A DNA stretch of 64,000 nt from positions 1 through 64,000 of the forward strand of contig DATGZN010000001.1 in the NCBI GenBank assembly GCA_035297145.1. The letters run 5' to 3'. Position numbers and translations under genes: made by a program. Below, one piece after another: positions 8,078 to 17,182 of this stretch. The DNA comes from QHXW01 sp035297145. GTDB taxonomy: Bacteria; Acidobacteriota; Terriglobia; Bryobacterales; Bryobacteraceae. The number at the start of each line of letters is the position of its first letter. The stretch's first letter is position 1. The notes under the pieces are model-generated. The model was not told the DNA's origin, ran no database searches, and worked only from the letters and a program-made list of their open reading frames with translations.

Positions 8078-8446
8078 ATGGCGCACAATCCAGGATTCCT
8101 TAAACTGGTCAATGAAGCGAAATCGCGCATCCGTGAGACGGATATTGACGGCTATAAGAAGATGCGAGCCGACGGTCAGGCGCTGTTACTCATTGACACG
8201 CGGGAAGACAACGAATGGGCAGCGGGCCATGCGGCGGGCGCGGCACATCTCGCCAAGGGGATTATCGAGAGAGACATCGAGACCCAGGCTCCAGACAAGA
8301 GCAGCAGGATCGTGCTTTATTGCGGTGGTGGCTTCCGTTCGGCACTGGCGGCGGACGCACTTCAGAAGATGGGTTACAACAACGTCATTTCACTCGATGG
8401 TGGTTGGCGGGCATGGCAGCAGGCCGGGCTCCCGGTCGAGCGGTAG
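8078..8446 (+). CDS. rhodanese-like domain protein
   Basis: 122 residues from the ATG at 8078, preceded by GGAG at a good spacing; a TTG at 8063 would add five residues. It is a single rhodanese domain with DTREDNEWAAGHAAGAAHL (about 40-58) and the active-site loop LYCGGGFRSALA with catalytic cysteine C82. Typical of cytoplasmic sulfurtransferases or persulfide carriers. It ends the murQ-murA run (17 bases after murA) and meets the convergent minus-strand gene two bases later. Whether it has any role in cell-wall metabolism is unknown. Confidence 0.88.
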   Translation: MAHNPGFLKLVNEAKSRIRETDIDGYKKMRADGQALLLIDTREDNEWAAGHAAGAAHLAKGIIERDIETQAPDKSSRIVLYCGGGFRSALAADALQKMGYNNVISLDGGWRAWQQAGLPVER

Positions 8447-8448
8447 CA

Positions 8449-8763
8449 TCACCACTGCAGGATAAGTTTTACGCAGCGTATCGCTACATAAACAAACACC
8501 AACTGCTCGAGCCCGCGAATCAGCTTCTCTACGGCGCCGCCCAGGAACTCGAAGCGCAGGAGCAAACCGCACAGCAGACCGCCGAGCACCCAGTAGTTGT
8601 CCAGCGTGTACGCGTTACCGCGCCAGTATGCGAGCAGAAGTCCGTAGTAGGTGAGAGGCAAATTGCTGTCGACGCGCGCCGAGAATCGCTTCACCGCGAC
8701 GAGTAACGTCGCCATCATCAAGAACAACGTGACAATGTTGAACAGCGTGATCTGAAAGTACAT
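8449..8763 (-). CDS. small hydrophobic membrane protein, unknown family
   Basis: 104 residues with three or four hydrophobic segments: ITLFNIVTLFLMMATLLVAV at the N-terminus, LTYYGLLLAYW, YWVLGGLLCGLLLRF and LVFVYVAIRCVKLIL at the C-terminus. No catalytic motif was recognised. It is probably an inner-membrane protein. It is on the same strand as the beta-barrel gene at 8786 and starts 22 bases after that gene's stop, so they may be co-transcribed. Confidence 0.6.
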   Translation of the reverse strand: MYFQITLFNIVTLFLMMATLLVAVKRFSARVDSNLPLTYYGLLLAYWRGNAYTLDNYWVLGGLLCGLLLRFEFLGGAVEKLIRGLEQLVFVYVAIRCVKLILQW

Positions 8764-8785
8764 TGAAGTCTACGGCCACGCAGCC

Positions 8786-9427
8786 TCAGAATACGAAACT
8801 GAGGCCAGCCATGGCTACCAAATCGTTCAGCCATCCGGATAGGTGTGCGTCCGGTGCCGGGGCGATCACCTGTGTGGGGAAACGGCTGAAATAATCCCGC
8901 ACTTCGAAACGCAGCAGAACTCGTGGACTGATGGCGTACTTTATGCCACCACCGAACGTCACGACGGGCACCCACTGGCTGGTCTTGGTCAGAAGAGCAA
9001 AACTGCTAAGAGGCTGGTAGGGCGCTTCCGTGCCTACGCCACGAAAGTCTCGCATTCCACCACCGGCCAGGACGAACGGTCGAACGCGCGCCTCGCGCGA
9101 ACGGGCACTCAGCAGAATATCGTAGTGAATCGAGTGGGTCTGGCCTTTAAACGTAGCCGACGTGGCGGAATCGGAAATGCGCAGATCGCTGAAGTCGACC
9201 GAGTAGCGGAGTTCTCCGCTGACCCTGGAATAGAGGGTCTGTCCCAGTAACACGCCGGTGGTAAGGCCATGAGCGAAACCCGCGGTGGCATTGCCCTGGG
9301 CGGTCGAAACCGTCACTCCGTTAGTGAATCCCCCGCCGGCCATGCCTCCAACCTCCCAGTTTTGGGCCAGGCAGGCGGGCGTCGCGATTAACAGCGCGGC
9401 AAAAAGCAAACTTGATATGATCTTCAT
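8786..9427 (-). CDS. outer-membrane beta-barrel protein
   Basis: 213 residues with a cleavable signal peptide (MKIISSLLFAALLIATPACL then AQNWEVGG). The mature part alternates polar and hydrophobic residues, is rich in Gly and aromatics (GGMAGGGFTNGVTV, SGELRYSVDFSDLRI, FGGGIKYAISPRVLLRFEVR) and ends with a C-terminal Phe (GLSFVF), the hallmark recognised by the BAM machinery. This fits the OmpA-like/OMP_b-brl eight-strand barrel class. Function unknown. It lies 18 bases downstream of the large secreted protein at 9446-12466. Confidence 0.8.
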   Translation of the reverse strand: MKIISSLLFAALLIATPACLAQNWEVGGMAGGGFTNGVTVSTAQGNATAGFAHGLTTGVLLGQTLYSRVSGELRYSVDFSDLRISDSATSATFKGQTHSIHYDILLSARSREARVRPFVLAGGGMRDFRGVGTEAPYQPLSSFALLTKTSQWVPVVTFGGGIKYAISPRVLLRFEVRDYFSRFPTQVIAPAPDAHLSGWLNDLVAMAGLSFVF

Positions 9428-9445
9428 ATTTTTCTGGTAGTTGCC

Positions 9446-12400
9446 TCAACGAATAACTCGCACCATCACGGTGGTCGAAGCCGACCCTTGGCTAATAGTC
9501 AGCGGCACTTGCATGCCGGTCGGCGCCCATCCGGGAACGAAGGCCTTGATCTGATACACCCCCACTTGGCCGGGTGCGAGTTCGGCATAGTAGAGGGGCA
9601 GTGTGAGGCCGCTTAGTGTGACAGCGGGTTGCGCAACCGCCGCTGCAGAAAGAGAAGGTGAAGCGGCGAACCCGGTTGCGACGGGCGGCAGTGTGGTGCC
9701 AAGGCCGGTAGCGTAGATCATGATGGCTTCGCCCAGGTGAATGGGGTTGGCGGTCGTGACCAGTTGATTGGTCTTGGCCCGGAAAACGGCCGGAATTCCC
9801 GTTTGGGGGCCCGCCACGCCACTGTGGAACACACTCGGGGCGACCGGCAGGACTGTGAAATTCAAGAGATTGCTGGTTCCGCCGGGAGTGTGCAGGACCA
9901 TGCTGGCGGTGCCTTCCACTTCAAACGGAAGCTGCGCGTTGATCTGTTTAGGGGACACGAAAAGCATGGGCGCGGGTGTCCCGTTGATTGCGAGGCATGA
10001 TTCACCCAAGGCGGTGGGAACAGGAATCTCGTTGGTCGCGATATTAACGGGGCTCAAATGGTTACCCCAAACCGTGACTAACCCTCCCGTTGCCACCGAT
10101 GCAGAGCCATCCGCGGCATTGACAACTCGCGTGAGCGTGGGAGGCGCCACCGAAGCATCGTAGTTCCATGCGATAGCCGTGAAACCGGATACGGTCAATG
10201 ACACCAGGGCGCTGGCATTCGGGAGTGCTGCCAGGGTTCGTGTGAATGCAAAGCCTGGCTGGCCCGTGAGCGCCGCCTCAGCGGTAGCAGTAGGCCGCAT
10301 CGCTTGCACTAGATTGGGATCTACGCGTTCGATAACACCGGACGACTGGACGCTTGGTACCACAGTGCGGATGCCGGCCTGTCCCCCGAAAACAAAGCCC
10401 GAGGAGGCTCCGCTCGACGCATCGAGATCGCCGACGGGCGCAAGGGACGAGTCGAGCAGGTGGTAGTCCACGACGTAGAGATCGTAGTCGGAGGCCGCGA
10501 AAGCCCCGGCCAATGCCAGGAAATCCTTCCTGGATGCGACGAAAGAATCCGCCGTCGAGTCGTAGAGCATCACCGTGCCGTCCGGCATGGCAGCCAGGAT
10601 AGAACTGCCATTTTGCGAGGCAGCTAACACGGTATTCACGTTGATGTTGTTTTCCCACGGACCCAGCGTGGTGGGAGTGAAAGCTAGACGGCCGAGCAAG
10701 TCAACCCGATCGATGGTGTGGACCGGCCCCGCCACCCGCGAGGCCGCAAGTGTCGCGTTACCGGAGGAAGCGATGGAACGCGGATAGTGACCCGGCGGAA
10801 AAGCAATCGGCGGGAGCGGCTGGAGCGTGTTCAGATCGTAGGCGGACGCGAGTTGTGAGTTATCGTGGCCGACCAGCAGTGAGCTCTGATCAAACGTGAT
10901 CGCCATCTGCGTGGGGGTGTTGTAAGTGCGCAAGGCGGCAATCTGCTGCAAGCTCGCGCCGTCGAAGACCAGCACCTGGTTCTTATCCTGCCGGAGCAGG
11001 TAGAAACGATTGCGCACAGGGTCCGTCAGAATGTCTACCAGCTTTCCTGGCACGTCCACGATGCTGCCGCGCTGTTCCGGCGCCCGATTGTTGATGAGCA
11101 CCCGGATATCGGCGGGGAGATTCACAGCCGAGCGGGATGCGAGGTGCAAAGCAGCCACTACGGTGCCGCTCTGATTCGCGAAGAACTGTGGGTTGACCGT
11201 GATGTGTACGGTAGCGGGCGTCGCACCCGAAGTCGGGGCAACCGAAATACCCGGGATGCTGGCGGAGATGGTGAAATCCGTCGCGCCACCGCCCGGATCC
11301 GAGATCACAACGTCCTGGGCGGCGGCTTGACGAGTGCAGTAGTTACCAAGGAACAGCACATCCTCGCGCGAAGCAGCCAGACGGTGCGCCAGATTCAGCG
11401 AGCCAACGGGCAAGATCATGATGCCGCTGTCTGACACCGAATACATGGTGTCGCGCGCCCGATTGAGCAGCGACTTGCCGGCGAGATTTTCGGGCAGTTG
11501 CAGCTGATCGCGAATGGTGAGGTTGCCGGCGTCGGTTACCATGAGGACCGGCGGGGCTGTCGTGGCGGACGAACCGCCGCTTTGCGATTGCGCCTGCGGA
11601 ATCTGGGCATAGATCAGCCCGGCCACCGAGTCAATGGCATGGCTGCCCACGTTCAGTACTCCGGAGGGATTCGAAAACTCCGAGATCAGCAGGCCCGAGG
11701 CACTGAACAGCCCCCAGCCGGCGGTGAAGTAGGAGCCATCCTGGCTGACGCTAACGACGCGCGGCCCCTGCGGAGGAGTGGCCGTATAACTGACCGAACT
11801 GATCAGGTGGTTCAGGACGTCATACCGGAAGTAAATGGTGTCGGTGAGGCCGAAGATCCAATTTCCGTCCCCTGACACGGCAACCGACGCCGTTGTGATC
11901 TGTGGTGGAAAAGTGGCCGGAGGCACGGGCAGCGTCTTTGCCGTGACACCGGCGATCGTATCGAGAACCTGGATGCTGCCGGAAAGAGGATCCAGCAGCA
12001 GGAACTCAGTACTGGTTACAACCAACGCGAGGCCATCGGCCCCAAAGGCCACACCCATCGGTGGATCGCCGAGCGTGAACATCTGTTGCCCGCCGGATGT
12101 CAGGTCGATCAGAGTCAAGGCGTTGGCCGTAGTACTGGGCGCTTGGAAATTTCCGAAGTGCGCCACCAGCAGGAAGCGCGCATCCGGTGAAAGGGCCAGA
12201 GAACCGGGATAGGGTGCTACAGACAGGGCGGTGCTGGCATGGCGCGTGGCGAGCGACACAACGTCCACGCGGCTACCGGCGAAATTCGCGGCGTAGATCA
12301 CACCGCGGACCTCATCGAGGGCCAAGTCGGCGGCCTGTCCTTTCAAAGGCACGACTGTGCCGAATGTGGCGCCAAAGGCCGGCGAACCAGCTAAGAATGA

Positions 12401-12466
12401 CGCCGCCAGAACGGCAATCGCCACGGAACTGGTGCATTGTGTACTCAAGCCGAATATCGGTTTCAT
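9446..12466 (-). CDS. very large secreted beta-propeller-like protein with TIGR03437-type C-terminus
   Basis: About 1006 residues from the ATG at 12466 (MKPIFGLSTQ...), which gives a clean signal peptide ending at SPAFGATFG; longer starts add a charged, non-signal extension. The first roughly 400 residues read as YVTN/NHL-like propeller strands (GVIYAANFAGSRVDVVSL, PGSLALSPDARFLLVAHFGN, GVAFGADGLALVVTSTEF). A Big-like interlude (PGISVAPTSGATPATVHITV) is followed by a second propeller-like stretch. The final 220 residues, from VVNAADGSASVATGGLVTVW with LFVSPKQINAQLPFEVEG, ALGLGTTLPP-type and GVYQIKAFVPGW blocks, match the Solibacter-type C-terminal domain. It is probably surface-exposed or periplasmic; the ligand is unknown. 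Confidence 0.82.
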   Translation of the reverse strand: MKPIFGLSTQCTSSVAIAVLAASFLAGSPAFGATFGTVVPLKGQAADLALDEVRGVIYAANFAGSRVDVVSLATRHASTALSVAPYPGSLALSPDARFLLVAHFGNFQAPSTTANALTLIDLTSGGQQMFTLGDPPMGVAFGADGLALVVTSTEFLLLDPLSGSIQVLDTIAGVTAKTLPVPPATFPPQITTASVAVSGDGNWIFGLTDTIYFRYDVLNHLISSVSYTATPPQGPRVVSVSQDGSYFTAGWGLFSASGLLISEFSNPSGVLNVGSHAIDSVAGLIYAQIPQAQSQSGGSSATTAPPVLMVTDAGNLTIRDQLQLPENLAGKSLLNRARDTMYSVSDSGIMILPVGSLNLAHRLAASREDVLFLGNYCTRQAAAQDVVISDPGGGATDFTISASIPGISVAPTSGATPATVHITVNPQFFANQSGTVVAALHLASRSAVNLPADIRVLINNRAPEQRGSIVDVPGKLVDILTDPVRNRFYLLRQDKNQVLVFDGASLQQIAALRTYNTPTQMAITFDQSSLLVGHDNSQLASAYDLNTLQPLPPIAFPPGHYPRSIASSGNATLAASRVAGPVHTIDRVDLLGRLAFTPTTLGPWENNINVNTVLAASQNGSSILAAMPDGTVMLYDSTADSFVASRKDFLALAGAFAASDYDLYVVDYHLLDSSLAPVGDLDASSGASSGFVFGGQAGIRTVVPSVQSSGVIERVDPNLVQAMRPTATAEAALTGQPGFAFTRTLAALPNASALVSLTVSGFTAIAWNYDASVAPPTLTRVVNAADGSASVATGGLVTVWGNHLSPVNIATNEIPVPTALGESCLAINGTPAPMLFVSPKQINAQLPFEVEGTASMVLHTPGGTSNLLNFTVLPVAPSVFHSGVAGPQTGIPAVFRAKTNQLVTTANPIHLGEAIMIYATGLGTTLPPVATGFAASPSLSAAAVAQPAVTLSGLTLPLYYAELAPGQVGVYQIKAFVPGWAPTGMQVPLTISQGSASTTVMVRVIR

Positions 12467-12540
12467 GATCTCTGCAACTCCAGGCGCACAGGGCGCGGCG
12501 TATTGCGGTCCGCGCCCGTGCCTCCACGCTAGTCTTCTCT

Positions 12541-12633
12541 TTATTCGGCGCTTTTGCGACGCCGCAACACGATCACGCCCAAAAAAACCAGCGCAAAAAT
12601 GGCACATAGCAAGCGAATCATCGAGTTATCCAT
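12541..12633 (-). CDS. 30-residue single-pass membrane microprotein at the end of the Tad island
   Basis: ATG at 12633 with an excellent AAAGGAG eight bases upstream, stop at 12541. The peptide starts MDNSMIRLLCAIF and continues with a hydrophobic helix (ALVFLGVIVL) followed by an RRRK stop-transfer cluster and SAE. The geometry is an N-out/C-in single transmembrane peptide. It lies 39 bases downstream of tadC on the same strand, so it is probably the last gene of the tad operon. It lacks the Gly/Glu-Tyr processing motif and length of Flp pilins, so it is not the missing pilin as far as can be seen. Possibly an assembly or regulatory microprotein. Confidence 0.6.
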   Translation of the reverse strand: MDNSMIRLLCAIFALVFLGVIVLRRRKSAE

Positions 12634-12672
12634 TTTTCGGTTCTCCTTTCCCAGCAGATTCCTACTCCAGCC

Positions 12673-13587
12673 CTACATGTTGACCATCATGGGGATCAGT
12701 TCGCGCACAATGCGCACAATGACAGGCCCAACCGTAACCACAAAGAGCGACGGCAGAATACAGAAAAAGATCGGAAAGACCAGCTTGACGCCCAGCTTGG
12801 CGGCCTTTTCCTCGGCTTGCTGGCGCGTCTGCACGCGCATGAATTCGGAGTGGCCGCGCAGGCTTTGCGCTATGCTGGTGCCGAAGCGGTCGGCTTGCAC
12901 CAGCACCGCCACCAGTTTTTTCACCTCGTCCACGCCGGTGCGGTCTGCCAGATTTCGCAATGCGTCCGCACGGCGCTTGCCTGCCTTCATTTCCAGGTTC
13001 ATCAGACTGAACTCTTCGCTGATCTCCGGATAGGCGGACTGCAACTCCTTCGCCACCTGGATCACGGCCTGATCCAACCCGAGGCCGCTCTCGACGCACA
13101 CCACCATCAGATCGAGCGCGTTGGGCAGTCCCCGCAGGATGCGTTTCTGCCGTTTGCGCGCCCGATGGCGCACGTATTCGTTGGGCCCGAAGAAGCCCAC
13201 TGCCAACGACGCCGCAACGAACAGGATCTTCTTGCTCGGCTCGGCGTCCGATTTGGCCGTAACCATCAGGGCCGCCACCGGCAGCGCCACGGCTAGGATG
13301 ACCTTCGACCCGTACAACATCTTGAGAGCATTGGGGCCGCGGAAGCCGGCGCGCATGAGCCGCCGTAACATCACGGTAGAGTCCTTGGGTGCGGAGGGCA
13401 CAAGCGCGCCTAGCTTTTTCACCAAGTCCCGCCACGCCAGGCTGGGATGGGCCGCAGCCGCGGCAGGTTCCACGGTCGCGGCAGTTACGCGATCGATAGC
13501 CGCTTTCGGGTGGGCCCACAGTTGCAAGCCCAGCATGATCCCGACAGCCATGATCATGACGAAAATTAGGAGTGTGGCCAGCAGCAT
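12673..13587 (-). CDS. tadC: Tad pilus inner-membrane platform protein TadC
   Basis: 304 residues. Type II secretion system F domain of the TadC type: an N-terminal transmembrane helix (LATLLIFVMIMAVGIMLGLQ), a cytoplasmic region, then the conserved LPNALDLMVVCVESGLGLDQA and ELQSAYPEISEEFSLMNLEM blocks, the DALRNLADRTGVDEVKKLVA and LVQADRFGTSIAQSLRGHSE segments, and a C-terminal pair of membrane helices. With TadB it forms the inner-membrane platform on which the TadA ATPase acts. It follows tadB by three bases, so it is translationally linked. Confidence 0.92.
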   Translation of the reverse strand: MLLATLLIFVMIMAVGIMLGLQLWAHPKAAIDRVTAATVEPAAAAAHPSLAWRDLVKKLGALVPSAPKDSTVMLRRLMRAGFRGPNALKMLYGSKVILAVALPVAALMVTAKSDAEPSKKILFVAASLAVGFFGPNEYVRHRARKRQKRILRGLPNALDLMVVCVESGLGLDQAVIQVAKELQSAYPEISEEFSLMNLEMKAGKRRADALRNLADRTGVDEVKKLVAVLVQADRFGTSIAQSLRGHSEFMRVQTRQQAEEKAAKLGVKLVFPIFFCILPSLFVVTVGPVIVRIVRELIPMMVNM

Positions 13588-13590
13588 GGG

Positions 13591-14565
13591 TTATACCTCG
13601 ATGCAAACTATCTTCTTGATCACCGCGTACCCGGCAATCTGCAAGGCGATGGCGCCGCCCATCATCAAATGTCCCGTAGGATCATGGACGAAGAACATCA
13701 CGTACTGCGGGTTCACGTAAAACATCATCACCGCCACGGCGCCCGGGATGAGGGAAAGCGCCGTCCCGGTCATGCGGCCGTGCGCACTGATGGCGCGAAT
13801 CCGGCCGCGCAGCTTGAATCGCTCCCGGATCAGATACGCCAGCTTGTCCAAAACCTCCGCCAGGTTGCCGCCCGTTCGTTTCTGCAGCAAGACCGCCGAA
13901 ACGAAGAACTGGACGTCGAGCAGCGGCATGCGCGCCGCCAGCTTTTCAAGCGCCACATCGAGGGGCAACCCGAGGTTCTGCTCATCAAAGGTGCGCCGGA
14001 ACTCGCCCGCCAGGGGTTCGTCGAACTCTTGATGCAACATCTCAAGCGAAACGGAAAAAGCATGGCCGGCGCGCATCGCCCGAGCCACGAACTCGAGACC
14101 CTCGGGAAACTGTCCTTCAAACTTTAGCAGCCGCCGGTGGCTCTTGCGCCAGACATACAGAAAGGGCACCGCGCCAGTGAGCGGGCCGGTCAGGAAACCG
14201 ACACGATTGAGCGGCGCCGGCAGTAGGTACCAGGCTGCGGCAAAACCACAGAGGCAGCCGGTCAGAATGAGCCGGGCTAATCGCGTCACCGGCCAGCGCA
14301 GCCCGGCGCGTTCCAGAAGTTCTTGCAATCGAGGCCCCAACTGGAAACGCCTCAGGAGCTCCAGGACCATGCGGTCCTTTTTTCCATCTTCCGCTTGGAA
14401 CAGAACCGGCGCCGCGCTCTTGCGTTTGGGCGACTTGCCCGCAGTGCCCAGCAGGCGGCTCTTGATGCTGTCCAGGTCGGCGCGTCGCATCCGGCTCTCG
14501 AACAGGAAATAACCGCCTGCGGTTGCCAGTACGACGGCGACGAAAATGAAAAGGGCCAGGATCAT
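13591..14565 (-). CDS. tadB: Tad pilus inner-membrane platform protein TadB
   Basis: 324 residues. An N-terminal helix (LALFIFVAVVLATAGGYFLF) is followed by a basic cytosolic linker and two membrane helices (LARLILTGCLCGFAAAWYLL). The T2SSF domain contains FPEGLEFVARAMRAGHAFSV, EPLAGEFRRTFDEQNLGLPL, QFFVSAVLLQKRTGGNLAEV and RGRIRAISAHGRMTGTALSL, the order expected in TadB/CpaG. The protein pairs with TadC at the inner membrane. It begins five bases after tadA and ends three bases before tadC, consistent with one polycistron. Confidence 0.93.
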   Translation of the reverse strand: MILALFIFVAVVLATAGGYFLFESRMRRADLDSIKSRLLGTAGKSPKRKSAAPVLFQAEDGKKDRMVLELLRRFQLGPRLQELLERAGLRWPVTRLARLILTGCLCGFAAAWYLLPAPLNRVGFLTGPLTGAVPFLYVWRKSHRRLLKFEGQFPEGLEFVARAMRAGHAFSVSLEMLHQEFDEPLAGEFRRTFDEQNLGLPLDVALEKLAARMPLLDVQFFVSAVLLQKRTGGNLAEVLDKLAYLIRERFKLRGRIRAISAHGRMTGTALSLIPGAVAVMMFYVNPQYVMFFVHDPTGHLMMGGAIALQIAGYAVIKKIVCIEV

Positions 14566-14570
14566 AGGGT

Positions 14571-15935
14571 TCAGATTTCGAGCGTTTGGTCGAACATCTC
14601 GGCAGAGAACCGGATCCCGGCCGCCAGCAGCTTTTCCGAGAATTTGGGGCGAATGCCAGTGGCGGCGAACCGGCCGAGCACCTTGCCATCCGGAGAGACA
14701 CCGCGTTTTTCGAAAACGAAGATATCCTGTAACGTCACCATGTCGCCCTCCATGCCGGTGACCTCCGTGATATTCACCACCCGGCGAGAGCCGTCGCTTA
14801 ACCGGGCCGCCTGCACCAGAACGTGAACCGCAGAAGCAACCTGCTGCCGAATGGAGACCATTTGCATGTTGGCATTGGCGAGAGAGATCATGACCTCGAG
14901 CCGGGAAACGGCGTCGCGAGGGCTGTTGGCGTGCACGGTGGTCAGCGAACCGTCATGGCCTGTATTCATGGCCTGTAGCATGTCGAGTGCTTCTTCTCCG
15001 CGCACCTCGCCTACTACGATGCGATCAGGCCGCATGCGGAGAGCGTTCACCAAAAGCTGGCGCTGACGCACGGCACCCTGGCCTTCGATGTTCGCGGGGC
15101 GGGTTTCGAGACGTGCCAGGTGAGGCTGCTTGAGCTGGAGCTCAGCCGCGTCCTCGATGGTGACGATGCGCTCCTTAGGGTTGATGAAAGCCGACAACGC
15201 GTTGAGCAGCGTGGTCTTCCCGGCGCCCGTACCGCCGGCGATGACGATGTTGAGCCGGGCCTTGACCGCCGCCTCGAGCAGTTCCATCATGCCCGCCGTA
15301 AGCGCCTGCTTCTCCACCAGATCCTTCGGCATGAGCTTGTCGGTGCCAAAGCGCCGGATGGACAGCAGCGGGCCATCCACCGCCAGCGGAGGCACAATGG
15401 CGTTGACGCGTGAGCCGTCGCTCAAACGCGCGTCCACCATGGGGTTGGACTCGTCCACACGCCGTCCAACCTGGGAAACGATCTTGTCGATGATGCGCAA
15501 CAGATGCCCGTCGTCACGGAAGCAGACGGTGGTCTGTTCCAACAGGCCCCTGCGTTCCACGTACACCTGCTTGTAGCCGTTGACCAGAATGTCGGAAATC
15601 GTCGGATCCTGCAGCAACGGCTCGAGCGGACCCAGTCCGAACACTTCGTCCAACACCTCTTCGGAGATCTGCTGGCGCTCGAGTGAGCTGAGCAAGGTCG
15701 GCTCTCCGTCAATCAGAGAGATCACGGCCTGGCGCACCTCGCCGCGGACTCGCTGGTTATCGATGGTAGCCAGCGCCTCCAGATTGATCCGGTCCAGCAG
15801 CTTGCGGTGCAGCGTGAACTTCAGCTCTTGGTACTCGGGACGAAGCGCATTCTTGTTGCGCCCGGAATTGCGCAGCAGGCGCTGGTCCCAGGTCAGCTCC
15901 TGGGCCGGTTTCCCCTCAGAATGGGTAGTTAACAT
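14571..15935 (-). CDS. tadA: Tad pilus assembly ATPase TadA/CpaF
   Basis: 454 residues, the usual TadA/CpaF length. Secretion ATPase signatures: LGPLEPLLQDPTISDILVNG (101-120), Walker A GGTGAGKT (234-241), Asp box ERIVTIEDAAEL (256-266), Walker B DRIVVGEVRGEEA (304-316) and His box HDGSLTTVHANS (327-338). It powers pilin polymerisation from the cytoplasmic face of the TadB/TadC platform. The N-terminal 90 residues form the helical domain typical of CpaF. All catalytic motifs are intact. Confidence 0.95.
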   Translation of the reverse strand: MLTTHSEGKPAQELTWDQRLLRNSGRNKNALRPEYQELKFTLHRKLLDRINLEALATIDNQRVRGEVRQAVISLIDGEPTLLSSLERQQISEEVLDEVFGLGPLEPLLQDPTISDILVNGYKQVYVERRGLLEQTTVCFRDDGHLLRIIDKIVSQVGRRVDESNPMVDARLSDGSRVNAIVPPLAVDGPLLSIRRFGTDKLMPKDLVEKQALTAGMMELLEAAVKARLNIVIAGGTGAGKTTLLNALSAFINPKERIVTIEDAAELQLKQPHLARLETRPANIEGQGAVRQRQLLVNALRMRPDRIVVGEVRGEEALDMLQAMNTGHDGSLTTVHANSPRDAVSRLEVMISLANANMQMVSIRQQVASAVHVLVQAARLSDGSRRVVNITEVTGMEGDMVTLQDIFVFEKRGVSPDGKVLGRFAATGIRPKFSEKLLAAGIRFSAEMFDQTLEI

Positions 15936-15947
15936 GGATGACTCCGT

Positions 15948-17174
15948 TTAGACATTGGATTTCAACGCTTTCTCCAAGGCTGGCCCGGCCGCTAGGGCAA
16001 CCGATGCGCGCGGTTGGGAGCAGATGGCGCGCGCAAACTCCCATAGGGCCCGCTCCAGCGCGCAGGATCCGATCGGCTGCCCGGCACTGAGAGCTTTGTG
16101 CAACGAGAGGTAGTCATTGGGGAACGTGGCGTATACGGGCGCCCGAAAGATCTTGGCCATGGCTTCCAGCGTCACCTCATCCGCCCTGCCAGCGCGGTTT
16201 ACGATGACGTGAAAATTCTCCAGGCTCAGCCCCATCTGCCCCAGCAGTGAAACCGCCTTGCGGGTGAGATGCAGGCTGGGAAGCTCGGGAGTAGTCACGA
16301 GAAACCCATGGTCAGCTTCGGGCAACATGAGCAGACTGAGGCGCTCGAATACCGAGGGCAGATCAACGATGACCCAGTCGTAGACCGGCCGCGCGCACTC
16401 CAGGATTCTCCGTAGCTTAGAGGGGTCCGGCACGCCGGTCGACAAAGTGTCGGGCGCGGGCAGCACGTCTACGCCTCCCTTGCGCTGCACCAGCGGCGCC
16501 CAGGTTTCCGCTGTAGGTTGCAGTCCGTTTTCCTCCAGTGCCCGCAGTGCTTCGGTGAGGGAAGGGACGCCTGGCAGCTTAAACAGCAACCGCATGGTGC
16601 CGCTGGCGAGGGCAAAATCAATGAGCAGAATTCGCTGCCCGGTGACTTCGTGCAGCGCGAAGGCACTGTGGGCGGCAAGCGTCGATGAACCCGACCCAGG
16701 CTTAGCACTGGCGAACACGACGAGGCGCCCGCGCCGCGTTTCCGCGCCTTGTCTGCCCGGAAGCAGGCTGGCAATTCGCGCCACGGCCTGGAGCTGCAGC
16801 TCACACGTAAATGGCACGTAAAGAAACTCCACGGCGCCTGCACGCAAGCACTCCAGCAGAGCCTCTGCTTCATTGGCGACATGCAGGGCGATGACGGGAA
16901 GTGGCGTCGCCAGGGTGGCTGCAGCCGCGATGATCGCCGTAGCCTGAGCCAGATCCGCCGTCACGTCCACCAGCAGCACGTCGGGCCGCGCCTGGCGCAG
17001 CTGCGACTCGAGCTTTGCGAGAGCCGGATACCCCGTCCACTCGGCGGCAATCTGAAATGCCCTGCTTTCCGGCAGCGCGCGCAAGAACTGTTGCGCCAGA
17101 CTTCGGTTGGGCAAGATGGCAACTGCCGTCAGTGGCCTGGATGGGTGGCTCAAATTGGAGTGGTTTACATCCAT
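15948..17174 (-). CDS. tadZ: TadZ/CpaE-type atypical MinD-like ATPase
   Basis: 408 residues with two parts. Residues 15-135 form a degenerate receiver-like (CheY-like) domain with RPDVLLVDVT and LRAGAVEFLYVPF. From 150 on there is a MinD/ParA-like domain. Its P-loop reads KPGSGSST (158-165): the signature lysine at the start is kept but the usual GKT lysine is replaced by Ser, as in the atypical TadZ/CpaE group. RILLIDFALASGTM and YDWVIVDLPS are the Walker A' and Walker B strands. TadZ localises the secretion machine to a cell pole or focus. It is 12 bases upstream of tadA. Confidence 0.85.
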   Translation of the reverse strand: MDVNHSNLSHPSRPLTAVAILPNRSLAQQFLRALPESRAFQIAAEWTGYPALAKLESQLRQARPDVLLVDVTADLAQATAIIAAAATLATPLPVIALHVANEAEALLECLRAGAVEFLYVPFTCELQLQAVARIASLLPGRQGAETRRGRLVVFASAKPGSGSSTLAAHSAFALHEVTGQRILLIDFALASGTMRLLFKLPGVPSLTEALRALEENGLQPTAETWAPLVQRKGGVDVLPAPDTLSTGVPDPSKLRRILECARPVYDWVIVDLPSVFERLSLLMLPEADHGFLVTTPELPSLHLTRKAVSLLGQMGLSLENFHVIVNRAGRADEVTLEAMAKIFRAPVYATFPNDYLSLHKALSAGQPIGSCALERALWEFARAICSQPRASVALAAGPALEKALKSNV

Positions 17175-17182
17175 CGCCGGAC

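Noticed and set aside
12541..12633. Flp pilin
   Set aside because: Too short at 30 residues, and it lacks the prepilin cleavage site and Glu-Tyr motif of Flp pilins.
12662..13606. 314-codon minus-strand frame overlapping tadC
   Set aside because: Alternate frame with Arg/Gly/Ala-rich composition; tadC motifs are in the other frame.
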